The notes under the pieces were generated by a model. The model searched no databases. It was not told the DNA's origin and worked only from the letters and a program-made list of their open reading frames with translations. 64,000 nt of DNA, from positions 1,922,001-1,986,000 of the forward strand of contig CAWAWJ010000001.1 of the NCBI GenBank assembly GCA_963785735.1. The letters run 5' to 3'. Of the stretch, positions 54,702-63,670 are shown in pieces (the first letter of the stretch is position 1; each line of letters begins with the position of its first letter). A program made the position numbers and the translations under genes. Origin of the DNA: REEB95 sp963785735 (GTDB lineage: Bacteria > Pseudomonadota > Alphaproteobacteria > ATCC43930 > CGMCC-115725).

Positions 54702-54709
54702 TTAACCAT
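54702..54709. promoter_or_regulatory. CtrA-type half-site TTAACCAT
   Basis: TTAACCAT lies in the divergent gap between dusB and ispDF. The octamer matches the well-known CtrA half-site, and two further TTAA tetramers occur in the same gap (54673 and about 54731), but not at the seven-base spacing of a full site. The rest of the 290-base gap holds no gene I can support. Confidence 0.3.
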
Positions 54710-54825
54710 AACTTCGTTGACGCCCCGGCCCGGCCTTAACGTCTTGGCCGGTTCCAGGTTTCCCAGGCACGGCCGGGCCCGCGCTTCTGGCATGAGGCGC
54801 GGCCTTAGTCTAGCTTGCCCTTCCC

Positions 54826-55983
54826 ATGTCCTCCTCCTGTATCGCGCTTGTGGTCGCCGCCGGTCGCGGCTCGCGGCTGGGCGGAGCCCTGCCCAAGCAA
54901 TATCTCGATCTCGGCGGTAAGAAACTGCTGCGCCATGCGCTCGACAGCCTCACAAGCCATGGCGGGATCTCCTCGGTGCGCGTGGTCTTCGATCCCAGCG
55001 ACGCCGCTCTTTATGAGCAGGCGACGCAAGGCCTCGATCTGCTGGCGCCGGTGGCCGGAGGATCCAAGCGCCAGGATTCCGTGCGGCTCGGGCTTGAAAG
55101 CCTGGCCGCGTTAAACCCGGCGCGCGTGCTGGTGCATGACGGCGCGCGGCCCTTTCTCGACGCCCGGCTGGTCGACCGCGTGCTCGCGGCCCTGGACCAG
55201 GCGCCCGCCGCCATCCCCGCTTTGCCGGTGCTCGACACCGTGAAACGCGGCGAAGACGGCGTCATTTCCCAAACCCTCGATCGCGCCAACCTGTGGCGGG
55301 CGCAAACGCCGCAGGGATTCCGCTATAAGGAGATACTGGCTGCGCATCGCGGCGTCATCGGCGAGGACCTGCCCGACGATGCCGCGGTTGCCGAGCGCGC
55401 CGGATTGCCGGTGCGGCTGGTCGAAGGCAGCGAGGACAACATCAAGGTGACCACGGCCGATGATCTGACGCGGGCGGCGCGTATCCTGGCCGGGCGTTTG
55501 GGCGAAGTCCGCACCGGCCAGGGCTTCGACGTGCACGCCTTCGGGCCCGGCGATCATCTCTGGCTTTGCGGCGTCAAAGTGCCCCACGACCAGGCCTTGG
55601 TCGGCCATTCCGACGCCGATGCGGGCTTGCACGCCCTGACCGACGCCATATTGGGCGCGCTCGGCGCCGGCGACATCGGTGTGCATTTTCCGCCGAGCGA
55701 CGCGCAATGGCGCGGCGCGCCCTCGCATAAATTCCTGCGCCACGCCGCAAATCTCGTGAAACAGGCGGGGGGCGCCATCAGTCATGTGGACCTGACGCTG
55801 ATCTGCGAGCGGCCGAAGATCGGCCCGCACCGCGCCGCCATGGTGAAGCGCGTCGCCGAGATCCTGGAACTCGACGAAAAGCGCGTCAGCGTCAAGGCGA
55901 CCACGACGGAGCAACTGGGTTTCACCGGGCGCGGCGAAGGCATCGCCGCGCAGGCGGTGGCGACGTTGCGCCTGCCCTTCTAG
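54826..55983 (+). CDS. ispDF: bifunctional IspD/IspF of the MEP isoprenoid pathway
   Basis: A 385-residue fusion. The IspD half has LVVAAGRGSRLGGALPKQYL and VLVHDGARPFLD, and the IspF half begins at about residue 228 with GQGFDVHAFGPGDH (metal ligands in DVH), followed by HSDADAGLHALTDAILGA and the closing KATTTEQLGFTGRGEGIAA. It converts MEP to CDP-ME and later forms the cyclic diphosphate. The fused gene is usual in alphaproteobacteria. Confidence 0.96.
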   Translation: MSSSCIALVVAAGRGSRLGGALPKQYLDLGGKKLLRHALDSLTSHGGISSVRVVFDPSDAALYEQATQGLDLLAPVAGGSKRQDSVRLGLESLAALNPARVLVHDGARPFLDARLVDRVLAALDQAPAAIPALPVLDTVKRGEDGVISQTLDRANLWRAQTPQGFRYKEILAAHRGVIGEDLPDDAAVAERAGLPVRLVEGSEDNIKVTTADDLTRAARILAGRLGEVRTGQGFDVHAFGPGDHLWLCGVKVPHDQALVGHSDADAGLHALTDAILGALGAGDIGVHFPPSDAQWRGAPSHKFLRHAANLVKQAGGAISHVDLTLICERPKIGPHRAAMVKRVAEILELDEKRVSVKATTTEQLGFTGRGEGIAAQAVATLRLPF

Positions 55984-55987
55984 CGCC

Positions 55988-56467
55988 ATGCGCAGGACCG
56001 GATTGCCGTTTTCGCATCCGGCGGGGCTGTTCGCCACCTGGTTCGGCAGCGGCTTGCTCCCGGAGGCGCCGGGCAGCTGGGGCTCGCTCGCGGCGTTGCC
56101 CTTCGCCTGGATCATCGTGACCTATGCCGGAGCCTTGGGATTGGTGATCGCCGCCGTCGCGGTATTCGCCACCGGCTGCTGGGCGTCAGGCCGCGTCGAA
56201 CAAGCGAGCGGCGTTAAGGACGCGCCCTTCATCGTCATCGACGAGGTGGCGGGACAATGGCTGACGCTGGTGCCGGCGCCGCTCGACCCGTTGTTCTATC
56301 TCGCCGGCTTCCTGCTGTTCCGTCTGTTCGATATCTTGAAGCCGTTTCCGATTCGCCGAATCGAGCGGGGATTCTCCGGCGGCATCGGAATCATGGCCGA
56401 TGACATCGCCGCCGGGATTTACGCCGCGCTGGTCCTTGTGATTGGAGAGCACCTTCTTGCAATCTGA
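55988..56467 (+). CDS. pgpA: phosphatidylglycerophosphatase A
   Basis: A 159-residue membrane phosphatase. The segment GSGLLPEAPGSWGSLAALP and the acidic VIDEVAGQWLTL match PgpA, followed by LFDILKPFPIRRIE. It makes phosphatidylglycerol. The start is four bases after ispDF and its end overlaps the next gene by eleven bases. Confidence 0.9.
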   Translation: MRRTGLPFSHPAGLFATWFGSGLLPEAPGSWGSLAALPFAWIIVTYAGALGLVIAAVAVFATGCWASGRVEQASGVKDAPFIVIDEVAGQWLTLVPAPLDPLFYLAGFLLFRLFDILKPFPIRRIERGFSGGIGIMADDIAAGIYAALVLVIGEHLLAI

Positions 56468-56942
56468 CGATTTAGATCGCCTGGCCGAAACCGTGCTGGC
56501 GCGCTGCCGCGCCAAGGGATGGAAACTCGCCACCGCCAAATCCTGCACTGGCGGTTTGGTCGCGGCGGCTTTGACCGACATAGCGGGAGCCTCCGACGTC
56601 GTCGAACGCGGCTTCGTGACCTATTCCAACCGCGCCAAGAGCGAGCTGCTCGGCGTGCCCGTGCCGCTCATCGAGAAACATGGCGCGGTCAGCGCCGAAA
56701 CCGCGGCGGCGATGGCGGCGGGCGCCCTCGCCAAGGCGCCGGTCGATCTTGCCGTCGCCGTCACCGGCATCGCCGGCCCTTCGGGCGGGACCAAGGACAA
56801 GCCGGTGGGATTGGTCTATTTCGGCGTGGCGCGGCGCGGCGGCAAATCCCAATCCGAGCGCCAGATATTCAAAGGCGACCGCGCCGCCATTCGCCGCGCC
56901 GCCGCGTTGCGCGCGCTCGAATTGCTGGCGGCGGCCGAGTAA
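56457..56942 (+). CDS. CinA C-terminal domain amidase (NMN amidohydrolase type)
   Basis: A 161-residue stand-alone CinA-C domain. Seen are LATAKSCTGGLVAAALTDIAGASDVV and the AVTGIAGPSGGTKDKPVGLVYFG core. It deamidates nicotinamide mononucleotide in studied members. TTG at 56457 is favoured since GGAGAG lies at normal distance; a TTG at 56444 would place the RBS inside the coding region. The gene overlaps pgpA. Confidence 0.88.
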   Translation: MQSDDLDRLAETVLARCRAKGWKLATAKSCTGGLVAAALTDIAGASDVVERGFVTYSNRAKSELLGVPVPLIEKHGAVSAETAAAMAAGALAKAPVDLAVAVTGIAGPSGGTKDKPVGLVYFGVARRGGKSQSERQIFKGDRAAIRRAAALRALELLAAAE

Positions 56943-56949
56943 CGCCGGT

Positions 56950-57225
56950 TCAGCCTCCGCCGGATGCTCCGGCGACGACGATATCCACCAGCCGGTCGGT
57001 CGAACGTGTCTTCTGCATCTCTTCGAGCGCCGCGCGGAAAATCTGCGCCACGCGTTCATCGGCGACTTCCACCTTGAGCGACTTGCCGTTGGTCGCGGTG
57101 CGGATGGTGGCTGGGCCGAGCTGGTTCACCGCCATCATGGTCAGCGCCACCGGATCGATCGCGCCGGCGGCGGCGGCGTTTTTCGCCACTTTGCGGAAGG
57201 CGAAGGGATGAAGCATCAAAAGCAT
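56950..57225 (-). CDS. conserved-looking small protein of unknown function
   Basis: A 91-residue protein with basic and hydrophobic N-terminus, a segment ALTMMAVNQLGPATIRTATNGKSLKVEVADER, quoted only as a description of the helical and charged pattern, and a Gly-rich end (VVAGASGGG). I do not recognise it. It ends eight bases from the CinA gene on the other strand. An ATG at 57216 is an alternative start. The 230-base gap to 57455 holds nothing else I can support. Confidence 0.45.
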   Translation of the reverse strand: MLLMLHPFAFRKVAKNAAAAGAIDPVALTMMAVNQLGPATIRTATNGKSLKVEVADERVAQIFRAALEEMQKTRSTDRLVDIVVAGASGGG

Positions 57226-57455
57226 GCGAAACCTCGGGCGTGTTGCAACGAACTCATCCCGAATTATCTAACAGTCCAAGACTTCGGAAATGTTCCGGTT
57301 TTGCGGCGTTGCGGTGACAATCATTTCCGGATCAGCGCGATCCACGGATCGAGGATTCGCGGCGGATAAAATCAGGACACGCGAATTTTCTCGCCGTCCC
57401 AGACCGCCAACGACGAATAAACTCGCCGCTCGCGACTCGATTAATGGAGCCTAAC

Positions 57456-58748
57456 TCAGGCGCCGGCGGCGGCCGCCGATCCCCCGTGTCCTACCGCCGC
57501 GCGCGGCTTGCGGCCGATGAACAACACCCCGAGCGCCGCCAACAGGCAAAGCCCGCCTGAAATCGTCACCGGCACGGCATAGGTCCCCAGCATGGCGCGC
57601 ATGATTCCGGCGACCAGGGCGATGCTCGCGGCACCCAGCTGATGGCCGACGAAGATCCAGCCGAAGATCACCGGCGCGGTCTGCTTGCCGAAGGCCTCGG
57701 TAGCCAGCCGCACGGTGGGCGGCACGGTCGCCAGCCAGTCGAGGCCGTAGAACACGGCGAAGATCGACAGCGTGTAGGCGTTGAACCCCGAGAACGGCAG
57801 GAACAGCAGCGACAGGCCGCGCAGCCCGTAATACCAGGACAGCAGCACGCGGCTGTCATAGCGGTCGGTCAGCCAACCCGATCCGGTCGTGCCGACGAGA
57901 TCGAAGATGCCCATCAACGCCAGCAATCCCGCCGCGCGCACTTCGGGAATGCCCTGGTCGAGGCAATAGGAGATCAGATGCGTGCCGATCAGCCCGTTGG
58001 TGCTGGCGCCGCAGATAAAGAAGCTGGCGAAGAGCAGCCAAAAATCACGCGACTTGGTGCCGAGGCCGAGCGCGCTGAACGCGGCGGTCAGCGGATTGAC
58101 CTGTGGCGCCGCCACGGGCGCGTCGCCGGTATGGCCATAGGGCCGATGCCCGATGTCATCCGGCCCGTCGGGCAGCAGGAAATAGACGATCGGTATGATC
58201 GCCGCCGCCGCCGCCGCGACGATCCACGCCACGGCGCGCCAGCCTTCGCTTTCGACCACCGCGCCCAGCATCGGCAGGAAGACGAGCTGCCCGGTGGCGC
58301 TGCTGGCCGCGAAAAAACCCATGGCCAAGCCGCGCCGGGCCACGAACCAGCGGTTCGCCACCGTGGCGCCCAGCACCATCGAGACCATGCCCGAGCCGAG
58401 GCCGACCAGAACGCCCCAGGTCGCCACCAACTGCCACGGCGACGTCATGAAGCTGCTCGCAGCGGTGCTGGCGCTCAACAAGGCCAGCCCAGTCAAGACG
58501 GTCCACCGGATGCCAAAACGTTGCATCACCGCGGCGGCGAAGGGTCCCATCAGGCCGAACAGCAGCAGGTTGATCGCGATTGCCAGCGAGATGGTGGCGG
58601 AACTCCAGCCGAAGGCCTGCTCCAGCGGCACGATCAGCACGCCGGGGGTGGCGCGCACCCCCGCCGCGGCGAGCAGCGCCAGGAACACCACCGCCACCAC
58701 GATCCAGGCGTAATGGAACCGGCCCGAAATCAAACGCGCTACGCGCAT
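57456..58748 (-). CDS. MFS transporter
   Basis: A 430-residue major-facilitator permease with about twelve hydrophobic helices. The first helix begins after RFHYAWIVVAVVFLALLAAAG, and the typical helix 2-3 loop region includes GPFAAAVMQRFGIRWT. It looks like the oxalate:formate-type or monocarboxylate branch, though no substrate can be assigned. ATG at 58748 with AAGGAGTG before it. It is the only gene between the 91-residue ORF and tRNA-Arg. Confidence 0.85.
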   Translation of the reverse strand: MRVARLISGRFHYAWIVVAVVFLALLAAAGVRATPGVLIVPLEQAFGWSSATISLAIAINLLLFGLMGPFAAAVMQRFGIRWTVLTGLALLSASTAASSFMTSPWQLVATWGVLVGLGSGMVSMVLGATVANRWFVARRGLAMGFFAASSATGQLVFLPMLGAVVESEGWRAVAWIVAAAAAAIIPIVYFLLPDGPDDIGHRPYGHTGDAPVAAPQVNPLTAAFSALGLGTKSRDFWLLFASFFICGASTNGLIGTHLISYCLDQGIPEVRAAGLLALMGIFDLVGTTGSGWLTDRYDSRVLLSWYYGLRGLSLLFLPFSGFNAYTLSIFAVFYGLDWLATVPPTVRLATEAFGKQTAPVIFGWIFVGHQLGAASIALVAGIMRAMLGTYAVPVTISGGLCLLAALGVLFIGRKPRAAVGHGGSAAAAGA

Positions 58749-58908
58749 CGCACACTCCTTGCCGGCAGACGATGCGGGAAGCCCGCGCCTGCTCCGGGGA
58801 AACGTCCGCATAGTATCGGCCGGTGATTGCCGATGTAACCGCCGCCGGGAGATGGCTGGATTGCTTTTTAGCGTGGCGGCCAGGTAGGCCCGGAATACGG
58901 ACAGGAAT

Positions 58909-58984
58909 TGGCGCGCCCAGGAGGACTCGAACCTCCGACCTGCCGCTTAGAAGGCGGCTGCTCTATCCTCTGAGCTATGGGCGC
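58909..58984 (-). tRNA. tRNA-Arg (anticodon UCU)
   Basis: A 76-base cloverleaf with GCGCCCA / TGGGCGC acceptor and encoded CCA. The anticodon loop CTTCTAA carries TCT, and the T-arm is GGTTCGAGTCC. It lies on the minus strand between the MFS gene and the NDUFS4-like gene. Confidence 0.95.
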
Positions 58985-59004
58985 TTGCTTCGAAACATCC
59001 GCCG

Positions 59005-59301
59005 TCAGCTTGGCCGCTGCCAGCGGAAATTGTCGGTATAGCTCTTGGGTCTCAAACGCGGCTCGGCCGGCTTCACCACCGAATATTCGATCCCATGCTT
59101 TTGCGCGAAGGCGACCGCCTCCTCGAGCGTCTCGAAGCGCAGATGCACCTCGTTGAGCGTGTCGGCGGCGCTCGCCCAGCCCATCAGCGGGTCGGGTTCG
59201 CGCGGCGTTTCGGTTTCGTATTCCAGGAGCCACCGGCCGGTCTTGGCCTTGCCCGATTGCATGGCGGTCTTGGCGGGGCGGCTGATCAGGGCACGCGGCA
59301 T
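59005..59301 (-). CDS. NDUFS4-like (ETC complex I conserved region) protein
   Basis: A 98-residue protein of the family that contains the human complex I 18-kDa subunit. The N-terminal ALISRPAKTAMQSGKAKT and WLLEYE segments, and the C-terminal YTDNFRWQRPS, are the signature ends of the family. In alphaproteobacteria it is an accessory of NADH dehydrogenase. ATG at 59301. It is flanked by tRNA-Arg and tRNA-Pro. Confidence 0.88.
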   Translation of the reverse strand: MPRALISRPAKTAMQSGKAKTGRWLLEYETETPREPDPLMGWASAADTLNEVHLRFETLEEAVAFAQKHGIEYSVVKPAEPRLRPKSYTDNFRWQRPS

Positions 59302-59340
59302 GGACCCTCTAATCCTCTCTCGTCTTTCCCAATGCCCCGG

Positions 59341-59417
59341 TGGTCGGGGCGGCAAGATTTGAACTTGCGGCATCCAGCTCCCAAAGCTGGCGCTCTACCA
59401 GGCTGAGCTACGCCCCG
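59341..59417 (-). tRNA. tRNA-Pro (anticodon UGG)
   Basis: A 77-base tRNA on the minus strand with CGGGGCG at the 5' end and an encoded CCA. The anticodon stem-loop CCAGC-TTTGGGA-GCTGG carries TGG, and the T-arm has AGTTCAAATCT. It lies between the NDUFS4-like gene and an O-methyltransferase gene. Confidence 0.95.
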
Positions 59418-59487
59418 GAACCGTGGCTGAAATCCCCTATACGCTTAGCATAAAAAGCGCAAGGATGCCGCCCTTCGAGGAGACTCC

Positions 59488-60150
59488 ATGACCGTCCGCA
59501 TCCTGGACATCACGCCCAAGCTTTACGACTACATCCTTTCGGTTTCCTTGCGCGAAACGCCGCTGATGAAGCGGCTCCGGGAAGAAACCGCCTCCTTGTC
59601 CGGCGCCGGCATGCAAATTCCGCCCGAACAGGGCCAGTTCATGGCCTTCCTGGTGAAGCTGATACGCGCGCGGCGCTGCCTCGAGATCGGCACCTTCACC
59701 GGCTACAGCGCGCTGTGGGTAGCAAGCGCCTTGCCCGAGGACGGCTCGCTCGTCTGCTGCGACACCAATGCCAAGACCGCGGCGATCGCCGCGCGCTATT
59801 GGAAAGAGGCCGGGATCTCGGCCAAGATCGACCTGCAACTCGCCCCCGCGCTGAAGACGCTCGACAAGCTGATCTCCGCCGGCGCCCCCGGCACCTTCGA
59901 CTTCATCTTCATCGACGCCGATAAGGACAATTACGACCGCTATTACGAGGCGGGCTTGCGCCTGCTCCATCCCGACGGGCTGATCCTGTTCGACAACATG
60001 CTGTGGGGCGGCAGCGTCGCCAATAAGAGCAAGAACGACCGCGACACCGAGGCGTTGAAGGCCTTGAACGCCAAGCTCCACGCCGACGAGCGCATCGATC
60101 TGAGCCTCCTGGCCATCGGCGACGGCGTCACGCTCGCGCGCAAGCGCTAG
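59488..60150 (+). CDS. class I SAM-dependent O-methyltransferase
   Basis: A 220-residue methyltransferase of the catechol/caffeoyl-CoA type. The SAM loop is CLEIGTFTGYSALWVA, and the metal-binding acidic motif is IFIDADKDNY with LFDNMLWGG. GAGGAGACTCC precedes the ATG. The substrate is a small phenol-like or CoA-linked compound. The stop overlaps the transporter stop by four bases on the other strand. Confidence 0.9.
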   Translation: MTVRILDITPKLYDYILSVSLRETPLMKRLREETASLSGAGMQIPPEQGQFMAFLVKLIRARRCLEIGTFTGYSALWVASALPEDGSLVCCDTNAKTAAIAARYWKEAGISAKIDLQLAPALKTLDKLISAGAPGTFDFIFIDADKDNYDRYYEAGLRLLHPDGLILFDNMLWGGSVANKSKNDRDTEALKALNAKLHADERIDLSLLAIGDGVTLARKR

Positions 60151-61472
60151 CGGAAAAACGCCGCCATCGCCGCCAGCAGCAGCGGCAACAGGCAGAGGCT
60201 CGACCAAGCGATATAGGCGAAGAAGTTCGGCATCTTGACGCCATGGCTCTCGACGATCGACTTCACCATCAGATTGGGCGCGTTGCCGATATAGGTCATG
60301 GCGCCGAAATAGCTGGCACCGGCCGAGATCGCGGCGAGCGTCAGCGCCAAGGGCCCGGTGAGGAGCTTGGCGTCGTCGCCCGCCAAGCCGAAGAACACGA
60401 GATAGGCGGGCGCGTTGTCGAGCACGGCGGAGAGCGCGCCCGGCAGCAGATAGAACAGCGGCACCACCGGCTGGCCCTGATCGAACATGGCGTTGAACAA
60501 ATCGCGGCCCGGCCCGGCCTTTCCCGCCGTCACGATGACGTCGACCGGAATCAGGGCGACGAAGATCCCGGCGAACAGAATCGAAATCTCGACGATCGGG
60601 GTCCACACGAAAGAATTTTCCTGCCGCGTCGCCTTATGGGTGAGTTTTAGCGACAGCGCGCCGAGGAGGATGAACAGCGCGTCGGCCATGATGTCGTCGA
60701 AGCTCCAACGGACGCCGAAGAGATCGAGCGATCCTGGCAAGGACCAGAAGGTGCGCAGCATCATCGTGATCGCCGCGCCCAGGAGCAGCAGCAGGTTGAC
60801 GGCCCCGTCGATGCTCAGTTTCTCGATCTCCGGCAGTATTTCGCCGGATTTCGCATGAGCTCGGTAGATATAAAGGTCGACGGCGTAGAACACCGCCAGC
60901 ACCGCCGCCGCCAGCGTCACCGTCGGCAGAAACAAATGCATGACCGGCCAGAAGAACGGCACGCCGCGCAGATAACCCAGGAACAGCGGCGGATTGCCGA
61001 GCGGCGTCAGCGCGCCGCCGATATTGCAAACCAGGAAGATGAAGAAGACATAGATGTGCCCGGTGCGCGCGCGGTGGCGGTTGGCGCGCACCAGCGGCCT
61101 CAGCATCAGCATCGATGCGCCCGGCGTGCCGATGCAGCTCGACACCGCGGTGCTGATCGCCAACAGCGCGGTGTTGACGCCCGGCGTGCCGTGCGGCGCG
61201 CCCCGGATGCGTAAGCCTCCGGTAATGATAAAAAGCGCGCCCAACAGCAGGACGAAGGGCACATAGGTGTTGAGCGCCATCTCCAGGAGCCGCCGCCCGG
61301 CCGCGCCCGCGCCCTCATGCAATAGATCGGGGGCGACGAAGGCCAACCCCCAGAACGCCACCAGCTTGCCGTAATGCCGGCCCCAGAGTCCCGGAACCGC
61401 CAGCGGCGCCGAAGCGATGGTCAGCAGCAGCCCGACGAAGGGCAGCCCCCAGGCAAGCGTCGTATAAGGCAT
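60147..61472 (-). CDS. NhaD/CitM-like sodium-coupled transporter
   Basis: A 441-residue polytopic membrane protein. Around a dozen hydrophobic helices are present; CIGTPGASMLMLRPLVRANR and GGALTPLGNPPLFLGYLRGVPFF are the re-entrant-loop and helix motifs of this ion transporter group, and SAGASYFGAMTYIGNAPNLMVKSI repeats the asparagine-proline motif in the second half. The internal two-fold repeat is normal. It may move sodium/protons or citrate-like anions. ATG at 61472 follows GGCGGGGGGA. Confidence 0.82.
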   Translation of the reverse strand: MPYTTLAWGLPFVGLLLTIASAPLAVPGLWGRHYGKLVAFWGLAFVAPDLLHEGAGAAGRRLLEMALNTYVPFVLLLGALFIITGGLRIRGAPHGTPGVNTALLAISTAVSSCIGTPGASMLMLRPLVRANRHRARTGHIYVFFIFLVCNIGGALTPLGNPPLFLGYLRGVPFFWPVMHLFLPTVTLAAAVLAVFYAVDLYIYRAHAKSGEILPEIEKLSIDGAVNLLLLLGAAITMMLRTFWSLPGSLDLFGVRWSFDDIMADALFILLGALSLKLTHKATRQENSFVWTPIVEISILFAGIFVALIPVDVIVTAGKAGPGRDLFNAMFDQGQPVVPLFYLLPGALSAVLDNAPAYLVFFGLAGDDAKLLTGPLALTLAAISAGASYFGAMTYIGNAPNLMVKSIVESHGVKMPNFFAYIAWSSLCLLPLLLAAMAAFFR

Positions 61473-61656
61473 GTCCCCCCGCCGTTTCCGGTCCCGGCCG
61501 CCGCTAAGCATCGCCGGGGCGCGTCTGAAGTCAACCCCGGATGTCGCGTCATCGCCCGGTCACCAAAGCGGGATAAACGAAAGCGGGATAATGGCCGCGC
61601 TTGCCCCCGTGAAGGCGCGGGACTAGTTTTCTCCGGGGGAGAAAGGAACGGCCGCC

Positions 61657-62259
61657 ATGGACATGACCGGCGAATATATCATCGCCGCGCCGCGCGCGAA
61701 GGTATGGAGCGCGCTCAACGATCCCGAGATTCTGAAGCAATGCATCCCTGGCTGCCAGGAGCTGCTGAAGACCTCCGACACGGAGATGACCGCCAAGGTG
61801 CAGGCGCGGGTCGGCCCGGTGAGCGCGAGCTTCTCGGGCAAGGTGACGCTGTCCGATCTCGATCCCCCCAACGGCTATCGCATCAGCGGCGAGGGTTCGG
61901 GTGGCGCCGCCGGCTTCGCCAAGGGCGGCGCCACGGTACATCTGGCCGACGAGGGCGCCGGCACCAAGCTTACCTATAAGGTCGAGGCCCAGATCGGCGG
62001 CAAGCTGGCGCAGATCGGCTCGCGGCTGATCGACGGAACCGCGCGCAAAATGGCGGACGACTTCTTCTCCAAATTCGCCGCCGTGGTGGGCGGTCCGGCC
62101 GCCGCCCCTCACCCCATGCAGCTCGACGAACGCGCGCCCCATCCGCCCACCCCGACCGAGCTTCTTACCCACCAAGAGGGCCGCCGCCTGCCGCCTTTCC
62201 TGTGGGTGACCATCCTGGCGGCACTGGTGGCGGGGGTGCTCTATTTCTTCGTCCACTGA
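61657..62259 (+). CDS. coxG: CoxG-like SRPBCC protein with C-terminal anchor
   Basis: A 200-residue protein: an SRPBCC (START-like) fold with YIIAAPRAKVWSALNDPEILKQCIPGC, a ligand pocket in RARVGPVSASFSGKV, and a C-terminal hydrophobic helix (LWVTILAALVAGVLYFFV). CoxG proteins recruit CO dehydrogenase-type enzymes to the membrane. It lies 95 bases before coxS. Confidence 0.85.
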   Translation: MDMTGEYIIAAPRAKVWSALNDPEILKQCIPGCQELLKTSDTEMTAKVQARVGPVSASFSGKVTLSDLDPPNGYRISGEGSGGAAGFAKGGATVHLADEGAGTKLTYKVEAQIGGKLAQIGSRLIDGTARKMADDFFSKFAAVVGGPAAAPHPMQLDERAPHPPTPTELLTHQEGRRLPPFLWVTILAALVAGVLYFFVH

Positions 62260-62354
62260 CGCTTGACGGCGGCGCCCGCAGGGCGGAAAACTTGGGCCCA
62301 TAAAGCGGCCGCGCGGTCAATCGCGGCCGGTTAATCCGAGGGAGGTTTCTGAGC

Positions 62355-62822
<468 letters not shown>

Positions 62823-62839
62823 GGATCAAGGAAACGCGC

Positions 62840-63634
62840 ATGTACGATTTCCAGTATCATAAGGCCAAGAACGTCGCCGAGGCGGCAAGCCTGGTGGGCA
62901 AGGCCTCCGACGGCAAGCTGGTCGCGGGCGGCATGACGCTCATCCCCACCTTGAAGCAGCGCCTGGCCAAGCCGAGCGATCTGGTCGATCTCGGCGGGAT
63001 ATCCGAGTTGAAGGGCATCAAGAAGGACGGCAATGCCGTCGTCATAGGCGCCATGACCCGGCATATCGAGGTGGCGGAATCGGCCGAGGTGAAGAAAGCG
63101 ATCCCGGCTCTGGCCGATCTGGCGATGCACATTGGTGACCCGGCGGTAAGAAATCGCGGCACGCTCGGCGGCTCGATTTCCAACAACGATCCGGCGGCGG
63201 ATTATCCCGCGGCGGTCGTCGCCCTCAACGCGACCGTGATCACCAACAAGCGCAAGATCGAAGCCGATAAATTCTTCAAGGGCATGTTCGAGACCGTGCT
63301 CGAGCCCGGCGAGATCGTGACGGCGGTGTCGTTCCCCATCCCGGACAAGGCCGCCTATATAAAATTCCCCAACCCGGCCTCGCGCTATGCCGTGGTCGGC
63401 GTGTTCGTGGCCAAGGCGAAGGACGGCGTGCGCGTCGCCATCACCGGCGCGGGACCCTCCGTGTTCCGCCAAAAGGAGATGGAAACGGCGCTATCCAAGA
63501 ACTTCTCCGCCGATTCTATAAAATCGATTGTTCAGAAACCCGATGGACTCAACGCCGACATCCATGCCAGCGCCGAATACCGCGCGCATCTGGTCGGCGT
63601 GATGGCGAAGCGGGCGGTCCAGGCGGCGGGATAG
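62840..63634 (+). CDS. coxM: FAD-binding medium subunit of a xanthine-oxidase family dehydrogenase
   Basis: A 264-residue FAD subunit. The flavin loop is seen in KLVAGGMTLIP and TLGGSISNNDPAADYPA. The frame before 62840 is an extension within coxS. AAGGAAACG precedes the start. Together with CoxS and a Mo-cofactor large subunit it would oxidise CO or a related substrate; only the genes of the S and M chains are here. Confidence 0.9.
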   Translation: MYDFQYHKAKNVAEAASLVGKASDGKLVAGGMTLIPTLKQRLAKPSDLVDLGGISELKGIKKDGNAVVIGAMTRHIEVAESAEVKKAIPALADLAMHIGDPAVRNRGTLGGSISNNDPAADYPAAVVALNATVITNKRKIEADKFFKGMFETVLEPGEIVTAVSFPIPDKAAYIKFPNPASRYAVVGVFVAKAKDGVRVAITGAGPSVFRQKEMETALSKNFSADSIKSIVQKPDGLNADIHASAEYRAHLVGVMAKRAVQAAG

Positions 63635-63670
63635 AAAAATAGTCGGCGGGCAAAAGAGACAAGATCGAAC

